From Pararhodobacter zhoushanensis (GTDB lineage Bacteria; Pseudomonadota; Alphaproteobacteria; Rhodobacterales; Rhodobacteraceae), in the NCBI RefSeq assembly GCF_003990445.1, contig NZ_REEZ01000010.1, positions 99,303 to 163,302 on the forward strand: 64,000 nucleotides of DNA. Reading direction: 5' to 3'. Shown here one piece after another: positions 43,370 to 51,883 of this stretch. Within the stretch, counting starts at the first letter, position 1. The number at the start of each line of letters is the position of its first letter. A program made the position numbers and the translations under genes. Below the pieces are notes generated by a model that was given only the letters and a program-made list of their open reading frames with translations, ran no database searches and was not told the DNA's origin.

Positions 43370-44041
43370 ATGATCCAGTTCGACCACCTGACAAAGGGAT
43401 TTTGGGTCCGCGGCGAATATTCGCCCGTGATCCGAAATCTCAACCTGACGTTGCCGACGGGCAAGTCTCTGGCGCTGTTGGGCGGCAACGGCGCGGGCAA
43501 ATCCACCCTGCTCGAGCTGATCGCCGGCACCATGCAGCCGGACCGTGGCGGCGTGTGGAGCGACGGCAGCATCTCATGGCCAGTCGGCTTTGGCGGCAGC
43601 TTTCACCGCGACCTGACCGGCGCGCAGAATACCCGGTTTCTGGCCCGGGTGTATGGCGTTGATACCGACGAGCTGATGGACTTTGTGCAGGACTTCGCTG
43701 AGATCGGACGTCACTTTCACATGCCGCTGCGCACGTATTCTTCGGGCATGCGATCGCGCCTGACCTTTGGCATCTCGATGGGCATCCCGTTCGACACCTA
43801 TCTTGTCGACGAAGTGACCGCCGTCGGCGACCAGCGGTTCCGCAGCAAAAGTCAGGCGCTGTTTCGCGACCGGATGAAGCGATCCAGTGCTATATTGGTG
43901 AACCACAACCTCGAAGAGCTGCGCTCGTTCTGCGATGCCGCCATCGTGCTTGAGAACGGCACGCTTGCCTATTTCAACGACCTCGACGAAGCCGTAGAGC
44001 AGCACAAGCGGAACATGGCCGCGCCCTTGAACAATGCCTGA
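43370..44041 (+). CDS. kpsT: Polysaccharide export ABC ATPase (KpsT-like)
   Basis: A 223-residue ATPase that powers KpsM. Walker A is GGNGAGKST, the signature YSSGMRSRL, Walker B YLVDEVTAVGD, and the H-loop VNHNLEEL. This shortened signature is characteristic of the KpsT/Wzt group. It lacks the C-terminal carbohydrate-binding domain of Wzt, which fits a capsule rather than an O-antigen exporter. The stop region overlaps a possible upstream start of the next gene. Confidence 0.95.
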   Translation: MIQFDHLTKGFWVRGEYSPVIRNLNLTLPTGKSLALLGGNGAGKSTLLELIAGTMQPDRGGVWSDGSISWPVGFGGSFHRDLTGAQNTRFLARVYGVDTDELMDFVQDFAEIGRHFHMPLRTYSSGMRSRLTFGISMGIPFDTYLVDEVTAVGDQRFRSKSQALFRDRMKRSSAILVNHNLEELRSFCDAAIVLENGTLAYFNDLDEAVEQHKRNMAAPLNNA

Positions 44042-44063
44042 CCGGAGCGAAGCAACGGGACCG

Positions 44064-45176
44064 ATGAGCACCGCACGCGAACTGATCCTGCATATCGGTC
44101 ATTACAAGACCGGGACAACGGCGCTGCAGGTTTTTCTGGAAAGCAACCGCGCGCTGCTGGCGCAGCAAGGGCTGAACTACGCCGACGCACCGGTCAAGTT
44201 TTCCAAGCATTCGGCGCTGGCGTTTTCGTTGCTGCGGGCGGCGGGCGTGACCGAGCTGATGCATGACTTTCGCAACAAGCACTCCGCGCAGGAGTTGTGG
44301 CAACAGCTGTTCACCGCCACCCGTGCCCTGCCCGAAGGCGCGTCGATGCTGGTCTCCTCGGAAGAATTCATCCGTCTGGGTGCCCATCCCGCCGCTGCCG
44401 CGCTGCTGCGCGCACAGATCGACACCGCGCGCGATCTGCGTTTTCGGGTGGTCGTCTATCTTCGCCCCCCGCAAGAGCATCTGAAAAGCTGGTACAACCA
44501 ACTGGTCAAGATGGGCATCGATGTCGGCAGCTTTGACGCCGCCGTGCGCGCGCAGATGGAGGCGGTGCATTGGGATTACGCACTGGCGCTCAAGCCGTGG
44601 ATCGAGATCTTCGGCCCCGAGGCCATCGTACTGCGGAGCTTCGAGACATCGCTGCGTGTCGGCGACGGACTGTTTGAGGACTTTCTCGCCGGTCTGGGCC
44701 ATGGCCTGCCGCTGGCGGCGGTTACCGGCTCTCGTGATCCCAATCCGCGCATGGATGACCGCCTTCTGGGCATTCGCCGGGCGCTCAACCGCTCCGGCCT
44801 GTCGGCGGACATGGCCCGGCAGGTTATGGACCGCGCCCAATCCAGTCTGGACGCCGAGGCCGCGAGCGATGCCCTGACCGATGCACCCGGTTTCGACACC
44901 ATCCGCCAGCGTGCCGAAGACGCTATCGCTGCGCTGGCCGCCTTGCCCGGGGCGGAGGGGCTGGATGCAACGGTGCTGCGCGCCGCCCTGCCCGCGCCGC
45001 AGGACGCAACCGAACGACAGCTGGAACAGACGGTCGCTGTGCTGAGCTTCGAACTGGCGCAGATGCGCACAATCCAGTTGCGGCAGGCCTTGAGGCTCAA
45101 CCTGCTGGAAAAGCGCCTGGACAAGGCAGAGGCCGCCGGCACCGGCGCCCCTGCGAAGCCGGACGACGAGGCGTGA
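44064..45176 (+). CDS. Sulfotransferase-like protein with C-terminal helical extension
   Basis: A 370-residue protein (380 if it starts at the ATG at 44034, which overlaps kpsT by eight bases). Its N-terminus ILHIGHYKTGTTALQVFLES matches the 5'-phosphosulfate loop of PAPS-dependent sulfotransferases. A later RFRVVVYLRPPQEHLKSWYN fits the 3'-phosphate-binding segment. The last 60 residues are coiled-coil-like (QLEQTVAVLSFELAQMR). It lies within the kpsE-kpsT operon, and the following gene overlaps it by four bases (GTGA). It is likely to act on the capsule; the acceptor is unknown. Confidence 0.78.
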   Translation: MSTARELILHIGHYKTGTTALQVFLESNRALLAQQGLNYADAPVKFSKHSALAFSLLRAAGVTELMHDFRNKHSAQELWQQLFTATRALPEGASMLVSSEEFIRLGAHPAAAALLRAQIDTARDLRFRVVVYLRPPQEHLKSWYNQLVKMGIDVGSFDAAVRAQMEAVHWDYALALKPWIEIFGPEAIVLRSFETSLRVGDGLFEDFLAGLGHGLPLAAVTGSRDPNPRMDDRLLGIRRALNRSGLSADMARQVMDRAQSSLDAEAASDALTDAPGFDTIRQRAEDAIAALAALPGAEGLDATVLRAALPAPQDATERQLEQTVAVLSFELAQMRTIQLRQALRLNLLEKRLDKAEAAGTGAPAKPDDEA

Positions 45177-46750
45177 GAGTTCTTTTTTACAACTGGGCCG
45201 ATCACCGTGACCCAGAGCAACGCGGCGGTGGCGTCAGCGTCTATCAGCGCAACATCATCAAGGGCTTGTCCAAGGTTGACGGCGTGGAAACCGCGTTCCT
45301 GTCCTCGGGACTTGCGCACACGCTGCTGCGGCGAAAGCCGCACGTCATCACGCTGGAGCGCGGCGAAAGCCCGCGTTATGCGCTGGTCAATTCGGGTCTG
45401 GTTGCCCCCTCTCATGCCGATTTCGCGGGCGTGGCACAGCTTGAGCACGCCGAAACCGAGGCCGCCTTTGCCGAATTCGTCGAGCGGACCGGCCCATGGG
45501 ATGTGATCCATTTCAACAACCTCGAAGGGCTGCCCGCCAATGTGCTCAGCCTGAAAAAGCGCTGGCCCGGCACCCGCTTCGTGCTGTCGCTGCACAACTA
45601 TTATCCGTTCTGTCCGCAAGTGAACCTGTGGTTCGCCGAGCGTGAGACCTGCACCGATTTTCACGGCGGCGCCAGTTGCACCCGATGCCTGCCCGCCCAG
45701 CCCGAGCCGCGCTCGATCCGGGCTGCCTATGCCATTGCCTGGTCCTTGTCGCGCTGGCGGCTGGGGCCGGGAACCGGTTTTTATGAACGGTTCTTTCGCC
45801 CGGTGATGGGCGCGGCATGGCGCGGCCTGCGCCGCGTCCTGCGCGCGCGCCACATGCGCCGCAATGCCGCGCTTGAGACGGCACTGGTCACGGTGGCAGA
45901 ACCTGCCGCCCTGTCGCCCGCCTCTGCCAATGTTCCCCCGATCGCCGCTGCCGGGACACATCACGCCCCCGCGGAACCGCGCCCGCAACCGCCTGCGGCT
46001 GCCGCCCCCTTGGCCGCAGCCTTTGCCCGCCGCCGCGCGCGGATGGTGGCGCTGATCAACGCCCATTGCGACTCGGTGCTGGCGGTGTCCGACCGGGTGC
46101 GCCAGATCGCGCTGACGTATGGTGTACATACCTCGCGGCTGAGCACGCTCTACATCGGCTCGGCCGAGGCGGGCGAATGGCACTACAGCCAACCGCGCCC
46201 GGCCTTTCTGCGCGCCGATGGCACGATCCGGCTGGCCTATCTGGGCTATATGCGGCGCGACAAGGGCTATCATTTCCTGATGCGCGCGCTGGCGTCGTTG
46301 CCCGAGACGCTGGCCAAGCGTGTTCATCTGACCGTCGCCGCCAAATCCGGCGATGCCGAAGCCATGGCGCTGCTGAACGCCCTGCGCGGTCATCTTGGGG
46401 CTGTGCAGCATAAGAACGGCTACACCCACGACACGCTGCCGACGCTGCTGGCCGATGTCGATCTGGGCGTGGTTCCGCCCGTGTGGGAGGACAACCTGCC
46501 ACAAGTCGCCATCGAAATGCACGCCCGCCATATCCCGCTGATCACCTCGGATCGTGGCGGCGCGCAGGAGCTGGGGCGCTGCAATGATCTGGTGTTCCGC
46601 GCCGATGACAGCGACTCGTTCCGTCACGTCCTTGAGCGGATCCTGGACGGCAGCACACTGCCCGCGCAGTATTGGGCCAATGCCATGGCACCCGTCGGCC
46701 TGCCCGAGCATATCGAGGCGCTGGTCAAGATCTACCGCGAGACGCCATGA
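45173..46750 (+). CDS. Glycosyltransferase family 4
   Basis: A 525-residue GT-B enzyme. The N-terminal domain reads VLFYNWADHRDPEQRGGGVS, with GPWDVIHFNNLEGLPANVL and FVLSLHNYYPFCPQVNLW. The C-terminal domain has IRLAYLGYMRRDKGYHFLM and VVPPVWEDNLPQVAIEMHA, carrying the E-x7-E-like region of GT4. Between the domains is an unusual Pro/Ala-rich insert (about 240-285) and a Cys pair in ASCTRCLP. It starts at a GTG overlapping the previous stop and overlaps the next gene by four bases, so the three are translated together. Confidence 0.9.
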   Translation: MRVLFYNWADHRDPEQRGGGVSVYQRNIIKGLSKVDGVETAFLSSGLAHTLLRRKPHVITLERGESPRYALVNSGLVAPSHADFAGVAQLEHAETEAAFAEFVERTGPWDVIHFNNLEGLPANVLSLKKRWPGTRFVLSLHNYYPFCPQVNLWFAERETCTDFHGGASCTRCLPAQPEPRSIRAAYAIAWSLSRWRLGPGTGFYERFFRPVMGAAWRGLRRVLRARHMRRNAALETALVTVAEPAALSPASANVPPIAAAGTHHAPAEPRPQPPAAAAPLAAAFARRRARMVALINAHCDSVLAVSDRVRQIALTYGVHTSRLSTLYIGSAEAGEWHYSQPRPAFLRADGTIRLAYLGYMRRDKGYHFLMRALASLPETLAKRVHLTVAAKSGDAEAMALLNALRGHLGAVQHKNGYTHDTLPTLLADVDLGVVPPVWEDNLPQVAIEMHARHIPLITSDRGGAQELGRCNDLVFRADDSDSFRHVLERILDGSTLPAQYWANAMAPVGLPEHIEALVKIYRETP

Positions 46751-47718
46751 AAGCCATTATCCACATCGGCACGCAAAAGACCGGCACGACCACGATCCAG
46801 TCTTTTCTGAACCTGAACCGGTCTGCCCTGTCGTCGCAGGGGATCCGGTTCGAGCCCTTCACGCCGCGCAACATCGCGCAGATGGAGCTGGGCCTTGCCG
46901 CCATCGTGCGCGCCGGGGACACATTGGACGTGATGGGCAAGCGCCACGCAATCGGGGTGCGGGGCCGGGAAAGTCAGGCCGCCTTTGTCGACCGGCTTGA
47001 GGCGCGGCTGCGCGCGGGCGTGGCGGAATGGCCCGAGCATACCTTTCTGGCCTCGAGCGAGCAGATCCATGCGTGGTGCTATAATCCGGCGCGGATCACG
47101 GCGCTGCACACGTTTCTGAGCGGCATTTTCGACGACGTCCGCTATGTCGTCTATTACCGCAGTCAGGAAGACTTCATGCTCTCGACCTATTCCGAGAACA
47201 TCCGCCGCGGTGAGATGCTGACGCTCGATGAACATATCGACGACATGATCGGCAAGATGAACTTCAACCGCCGGGTGCGGATGTGGAGCGATGTTGTCGG
47301 GCGCGACAACCTCACGGTGCGTCTGTTCGATCCGGCGCTGATGCCGAACCGCGACCTGCTTGATGACTTCTGTGCCCAGACCGGCGTGAACCGCGCGCCG
47401 CTTCAAACCCCGCCGCGCAAGAATGAATCGCTGAGCGTCGAAGAGATCGCGCTGTACCGCGACCTGAACCGCCGGATTCCGATGATGCTGCGCAACGGCG
47501 CGGCGAACCCGCTGTTCTTTCTGCTGGTCCGCCTGATGCGCCGTCGCCTGCCGCAGCCCGGCACACGCGTGCAACTGAGCGAGGCCCAGCGCGCCCGCAT
47601 CCACGCCCAGAATGCCGAGAGCAACGAACTGCTGCGCCAACGCCACTTCCCCGAACTGCCAACGCTGTTTGGCCCGCGTCAGGCCCCGGCGCAGACCCTG
47701 CGCACGAACTCGGACTGA
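46747..47718 (+). CDS. Sulfotransferase-like protein
   Basis: A 323-residue protein. It opens MKAIIHIGTQKTGTTTIQSF, the 5'-phosphosulfate-binding loop, and later has VRYVVYYRSQEDFMLSTYSE in the place of the 3'-phosphate-binding motif. The C-terminus is Arg-rich. The start overlaps the GT4 stop (ATGA). The last 40 bases overlap the 3' end of the convergent 1377-residue gene, so both C-termini are encoded by the same DNA. A capsule-sulfating role is inferred from context. Confidence 0.78.
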   Translation: MKAIIHIGTQKTGTTTIQSFLNLNRSALSSQGIRFEPFTPRNIAQMELGLAAIVRAGDTLDVMGKRHAIGVRGRESQAAFVDRLEARLRAGVAEWPEHTFLASSEQIHAWCYNPARITALHTFLSGIFDDVRYVVYYRSQEDFMLSTYSENIRRGEMLTLDEHIDDMIGKMNFNRRVRMWSDVVGRDNLTVRLFDPALMPNRDLLDDFCAQTGVNRAPLQTPPRKNESLSVEEIALYRDLNRRIPMMLRNGAANPLFFLLVRLMRRRLPQPGTRVQLSEAQRARIHAQNAESNELLRQRHFPELPTLFGPRQAPAQTLRTNSD

Positions 47719-50700
47719 TCCCACGGCACCGAGACCTCGGGATCATAGATCACGTCGCGTCCTTCAGACACCAGCGCCAGATACTTGCGGTATTCCTCGG
47801 CGTTGTTGAAATGCTGGCGGCGGGCAACTTCGGCCAGCGCTTTGGCGCGGAACGCCGCGTTGTATTTGAAATGCGCAAAGATCAGCGCGCGCCGCGCCAG
47901 CTTTGTGTCTGCCACAAAATGCAGCCCCGCCGACAGCCGCATCCACGGCCTGTATTTCAGCAACGCGATCTTTTGCGCGACGAACAACTCTGCGCGAGAG
48001 CCGGGCAGCAGCCGGTGACGCAACGCGCTGGTCCAGATCGGCGAATCCGAATACGGCCCGCGCGCGGCTGACGCGGCCAGAAACGGGTCGCGGTCCACGA
48101 AACCGGCCTGCGCAAAGGGCGTGTCGCTGACGAAATCGGCCTGCGCCAGCGAGCCTTGGGGATACATGTCCAGCATGAAGATCCGCGCCGCATCGGCCCC
48201 GGCGAAATCCTCGCTTTCAACCAGATCCGGCAGGTTGCCCGTCAGATCGGTGTTCCACAGCAACAACTCATCCGCATCCGCCATCAGCGACCATCGGCCT
48301 GAACGGAAGTTGGCCATCAGCGCCTGTTGCCACGCCACACCGTAATGCGACTGGTTGTAAGGGGTATCGACCGAAAACAGCGCCACATCAGGTTGCTCGG
48401 CCAGATACTCAAACGTTCCGTCATCCGAGCCGTTGTCGGCCATCAGGAACCCTTGCACACCCAGCGCCCGGTAGTGGTCGAAGAACCGGGGCAACATGAA
48501 CATCTCGTTGCGCAGACAGGCGACAACGGCGACCGGGGCCGCGTTCACCGCGCGCAACTGCGCATCCGACGAGATCAGATCCAGCGTGTTCGACCGCCCG
48601 CCCAGCCGCACCGGCTGAAAGCTGGGCCAGATCTTGGACGGGCGCGGCAAGGGGTCGGACAACCCGGCCAGCACCTCGGCCATGCGCTCGTGCCCGTCCA
48701 GATGCGCCAGTTTCACCCCACTGCCGGCGAACGGCAGAAAGCCGTTCTCCCACGCCGCGACCAAGGGCCCGCCCGGCTTGGTCCGCCGCAAGACGCTGAC
48801 CCGGTAGTCCGTGCCATCGACCCAGATATCACCTTTGGCCAGCAGATCGCCGACCAGCTTGTCCTCCATAAAGGACAGGTGGATCAGCTCTTGCCCCTCG
48901 GGACTGGCGGCAGCGGAAACCAGACGATCCATCGCGTGTCGTGACAAGGCATAGCCCGAGCCGCCATCGGCATAAACCGACGGTTCGGGTGACTTGTCCA
49001 GTTCAAGCCGCCCGCGCGCGCTGCGCGACTTGGGCATGTGCCAGCTGCGGTCCATCTGACCACGCACACGCGTCAGACGGCGGCCATAATAGTCCACCCC
49101 CCGATGCGCCAGATCCCCGAACCATGCCGCCGGGTCCAGAAAGCAATCGTCATCGACCTTGACCAGATGCGCAAAGCGCGTGTGGTCACGCACCCAGCGC
49201 GCCATCGCCAGCGACTTTTGCGGCAGGCCTTCATAATCGTCGGGCGCGTCCAGATAGACCACATCTCCGTCCCGCCGCCCGTCGCCGCCACCGACAAAGA
49301 TCAGCGCAGGCACGCCCATCCCGGCGAGCAGCGGCAACCACGTTTCGCGGATTGTCTGCACGCGGGTGCTCAGGTTGGGCTGGCAGGAATACAGGCACAA
49401 AAGCGTATCCTGCACCGGATCCGCCTGCGCCCAGAGATCGGCGGTGCGATCGTCGCGCGGCTCCGACAGGTCCGGCCCCAACAGCGGGTCAAGCACGGCG
49501 GCGATCCGCGTCACCGCCGGGTGTGCACCCTGCGCGTGCAGCAGGCTTTGCAGCGCCTGTCGCGGCGCGGCCTGCGTCGCCAGAGCCGCCCGTTCATCGT
49601 GTTTGGCCAGCGTTTCCGCCAGCGCCTCTACCCGCTCAAGCAGCGCCTGCGCCTCGGCGGTGCGCTCTTGCGCCAGCAGACCACGCGCCAGCGACAAGCC
49701 CAGAGTCAGGCCGAGAAAATTGGCATAAGCGCCACCAAGAGGGACCAACCGGTTCAGAACCTGCGCCAGATGCGCCGGCTCGGAGGGGTCAGCCAGCATC
49801 GCACTAGCTGCGGATCGCAGAGCGCTTTTCAAGCGGCCAAAGGGCGAGCGCGTCACATCGGGATTCGCCGTGAGCAAGCCCTGACGGGCCAGAACCAGCG
49901 TCGCCGGGTCGCGCGGCAGCGCCGCCCTGGGAAAAGCGAGCCCCCGTAACGCCGCTTCGCTCGGATCAAGCCCCTCGACCAAGGCTGCCAGCGCCTCGGC
50001 CGTGTCATCCTCAGCCACACCGCCCGCGCCGAACAGGTCGCGGCGATACCGGGCCAGATCACAGGCTCCAAATTGGCGGAAGAGGTTCAGCGCCTGATTC
50101 AACACAACGCGCCCTTCGGGCGTGGTCTGGGCATCCGCCTCGATCAGCGCGTTGATCTGCGAAAAGGCCGATTGCACGGTTGCCAGCTCTGAAGGCAGGC
50201 TCCAGCCGTCCCGGGCCTGCGCGTCACGGACCAACGCCCAGAAAGCCCGGCTAAGAGCGTACACATGACCGGTTACCCTGATCGCGCGTTCACGCAGCCA
50301 TGCAGGCAGCGTCTCAGAGGCCGCCAGAACAGCGATCATACCCTGCATCAGGCTCTTGCAACTGACCCTGTCCCAATATTCTGCCGACCGGCTCTCCAGC
50401 AGGTCCAACGCCGCATTGATTATGTAATCGCGCCCGTTGTCCAACGGCAGGCGACCCTGCAAATCAGGAGCCGAGACCGCTGCTTGCTCAAGCACCCAGC
50501 CCACTGCCGGTGTCGATATCCATCCGGGCCTTGGGGGCGCCAGCCGCCAGATTGACGTCGAAACCTTGTCGAACCGACCTTCCTCATAATCATACGGAAG
50601 CAGAATAGACGTCGTCCACAGGTCGTCCTCGCTGGCCGGTTCCGGCGGAGGCAGTGCCAGTTCACGGCGCAACGCCATCAAATCGCGAACGCGGTCATGC

Positions 50701-51812
50701 AGGCAGAACCATTCGGTCACCCGCGTGATCAGCGCAGCGCGTAGCGGGCCGGAGTGTGGCAGGGCCGCAAGCTCGGCGCGCAGCAGGGCGAGCGGGTCAC
50801 TGTCAGGCGCGCCACGCATCTGCGCGCCGAAGCGATCGGCGATCAGGGGCGTCGGGTCATCCGGTTCCTCGGATGGCGGCATCAGCACCGTCTCCGCCGC
50901 GCCCTCGGCGCGCCCCTCGGCCAGATAGCGGCTCAGCCCGAACAGGTCCGCAGCTGCGCCCAGCGCCGCGCGCGCCTTTGGCGTGAGCTGTGCCAGCACG
51001 CCTGCGTGGCGCGCGTGTTCGATCGCCTGCAAGGCTGCCCGGTCATCCAGAGCAAAGCCGCCCGACTGCGCCAGCGCCTCGATCCGGGCGGCGACCTGCG
51101 CACGCTCCAGCGTGAAGCTGCCCAGCGCGCGCCCGTTGGCATCGCTCAGGGCCAGGTCCAGCGCCTCGGCCCCGCCGTCCCAGACGCGGCCGGGCAGGAC
51201 AGCCGCCAGCGCGTATTCCGGCTGACCGCTGCGCATCGGAAAGGGCAGTCTGCGCAAGACGGCGGGAATATCCTCGGGGAAACCGGAAACGCGCAGGGTT
51301 CCGGCAGCGGTATGGGTGGCGGGCAGCCCGCGCAGAAGAACCTCGAACGCCTCGCTCAGATGCACGCCCGGCTGCGCATCGGCGCTGCGTTTGAGCTCGA
51401 CAAGGCGCACACTGTCCTGAGCCAGCGCACCAGCGGTTTCCACCCACGCGATCTGCTTCAGCGCGGGAAAGCCCCGACGCAGAAACAGCCGCCCGTTCCG
51501 GTCAGGCCGGGGCAGCGCATCAAAAATACCCACCAGTGTGTGGTCGACCCTGACCTCGACACGCCCGGCCGAAAAATGCAGATCAACGCTCAGGGGCCGC
51601 GGGGCAAACCGCCACGGCAGCCTCACCTCACGCCGCCACCCCGCCGCATCGCGGCGGTTGACCACGATCAGCTTTTCCGAGGCCCGGATCGACAGGTGAA
51701 ACGGAATCGTCTGGCGTTGTTCGTCATAGAAGTTGAGGTTCAGGACCGCTGCCATCGAAAAATCAGCGAAACACTGAAACCGGGCACCTTGAGCGGTTCG
51801 GAACGGGAACAT
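47679..51812 (-). CDS. Galectin-like / GT31-like / second glycosyltransferase fusion protein
   Basis: A 1377-residue protein with three recognisable parts. Residues 1 to about 130 look like a galectin carbohydrate-recognition domain: FHLSIR (His39, Arg43) and IVVNRRDAAGWRREVR, giving Asn52, Trp59, Glu62 and Arg64 at the same spacing as the galactoside-binding residues of galectin-1. Residues 150-790 are mostly helical and unassigned. Residues 800-1050 fit GT31 galactosyltransferases: VQTIRETW (818-825), HLVKVDDDCFL (DDD 887-889), GGSGYALS and MEDKLVGD. Residues 1094-1377 form another GT-A domain (VVACLRNEMFMLPRFFDHYR; DADEL 1179-1183), like GT92/GT2-type enzymes. There is no signal peptide. 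It is in tandem with the GT2 gene upstream. Confidence 0.85.
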   Translation of the reverse strand: MFPFRTAQGARFQCFADFSMAAVLNLNFYDEQRQTIPFHLSIRASEKLIVVNRRDAAGWRREVRLPWRFAPRPLSVDLHFSAGRVEVRVDHTLVGIFDALPRPDRNGRLFLRRGFPALKQIAWVETAGALAQDSVRLVELKRSADAQPGVHLSEAFEVLLRGLPATHTAAGTLRVSGFPEDIPAVLRRLPFPMRSGQPEYALAAVLPGRVWDGGAEALDLALSDANGRALGSFTLERAQVAARIEALAQSGGFALDDRAALQAIEHARHAGVLAQLTPKARAALGAAADLFGLSRYLAEGRAEGAAETVLMPPSEEPDDPTPLIADRFGAQMRGAPDSDPLALLRAELAALPHSGPLRAALITRVTEWFCLHDRVRDLMALRRELALPPPEPASEDDLWTTSILLPYDYEEGRFDKVSTSIWRLAPPRPGWISTPAVGWVLEQAAVSAPDLQGRLPLDNGRDYIINAALDLLESRSAEYWDRVSCKSLMQGMIAVLAASETLPAWLRERAIRVTGHVYALSRAFWALVRDAQARDGWSLPSELATVQSAFSQINALIEADAQTTPEGRVVLNQALNLFRQFGACDLARYRRDLFGAGGVAEDDTAEALAALVEGLDPSEAALRGLAFPRAALPRDPATLVLARQGLLTANPDVTRSPFGRLKSALRSAASAMLADPSEPAHLAQVLNRLVPLGGAYANFLGLTLGLSLARGLLAQERTAEAQALLERVEALAETLAKHDERAALATQAAPRQALQSLLHAQGAHPAVTRIAAVLDPLLGPDLSEPRDDRTADLWAQADPVQDTLLCLYSCQPNLSTRVQTIRETWLPLLAGMGVPALIFVGGGDGRRDGDVVYLDAPDDYEGLPQKSLAMARWVRDHTRFAHLVKVDDDCFLDPAAWFGDLAHRGVDYYGRRLTRVRGQMDRSWHMPKSRSARGRLELDKSPEPSVYADGGSGYALSRHAMDRLVSAAASPEGQELIHLSFMEDKLVGDLLAKGDIWVDGTDYRVSVLRRTKPGGPLVAAWENGFLPFAGSGVKLAHLDGHERMAEVLAGLSDPLPRPSKIWPSFQPVRLGGRSNTLDLISSDAQLRAVNAAPVAVVACLRNEMFMLPRFFDHYRALGVQGFLMADNGSDDGTFEYLAEQPDVALFSVDTPYNQSHYGVAWQQALMANFRSGRWSLMADADELLLWNTDLTGNLPDLVESEDFAGADAARIFMLDMYPQGSLAQADFVSDTPFAQAGFVDRDPFLAASAARGPYSDSPIWTSALRHRLLPGSRAELFVAQKIALLKYRPWMRLSAGLHFVADTKLARRALIFAHFKYNAAFRAKALAEVARRQHFNNAEEYRKYLALVSEGRDVIYDPEVSVPWDQSEFVRRVCAGA

Positions 51813-51883
51813 AACAGTCCTTGCTCAAATCGGAGTCACAAAGCCTGCTTATCGCCTGTCACCCCCGGCGTTGCAACGTCGCG

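Noticed and set aside
44576-46711. 711-residue minus-strand open frame across the GT4 gene
   Set aside because: A high-GC shadow of the sulfotransferase and GT4 genes, which have clear motifs, overlapping starts and ribosome context on the plus strand.
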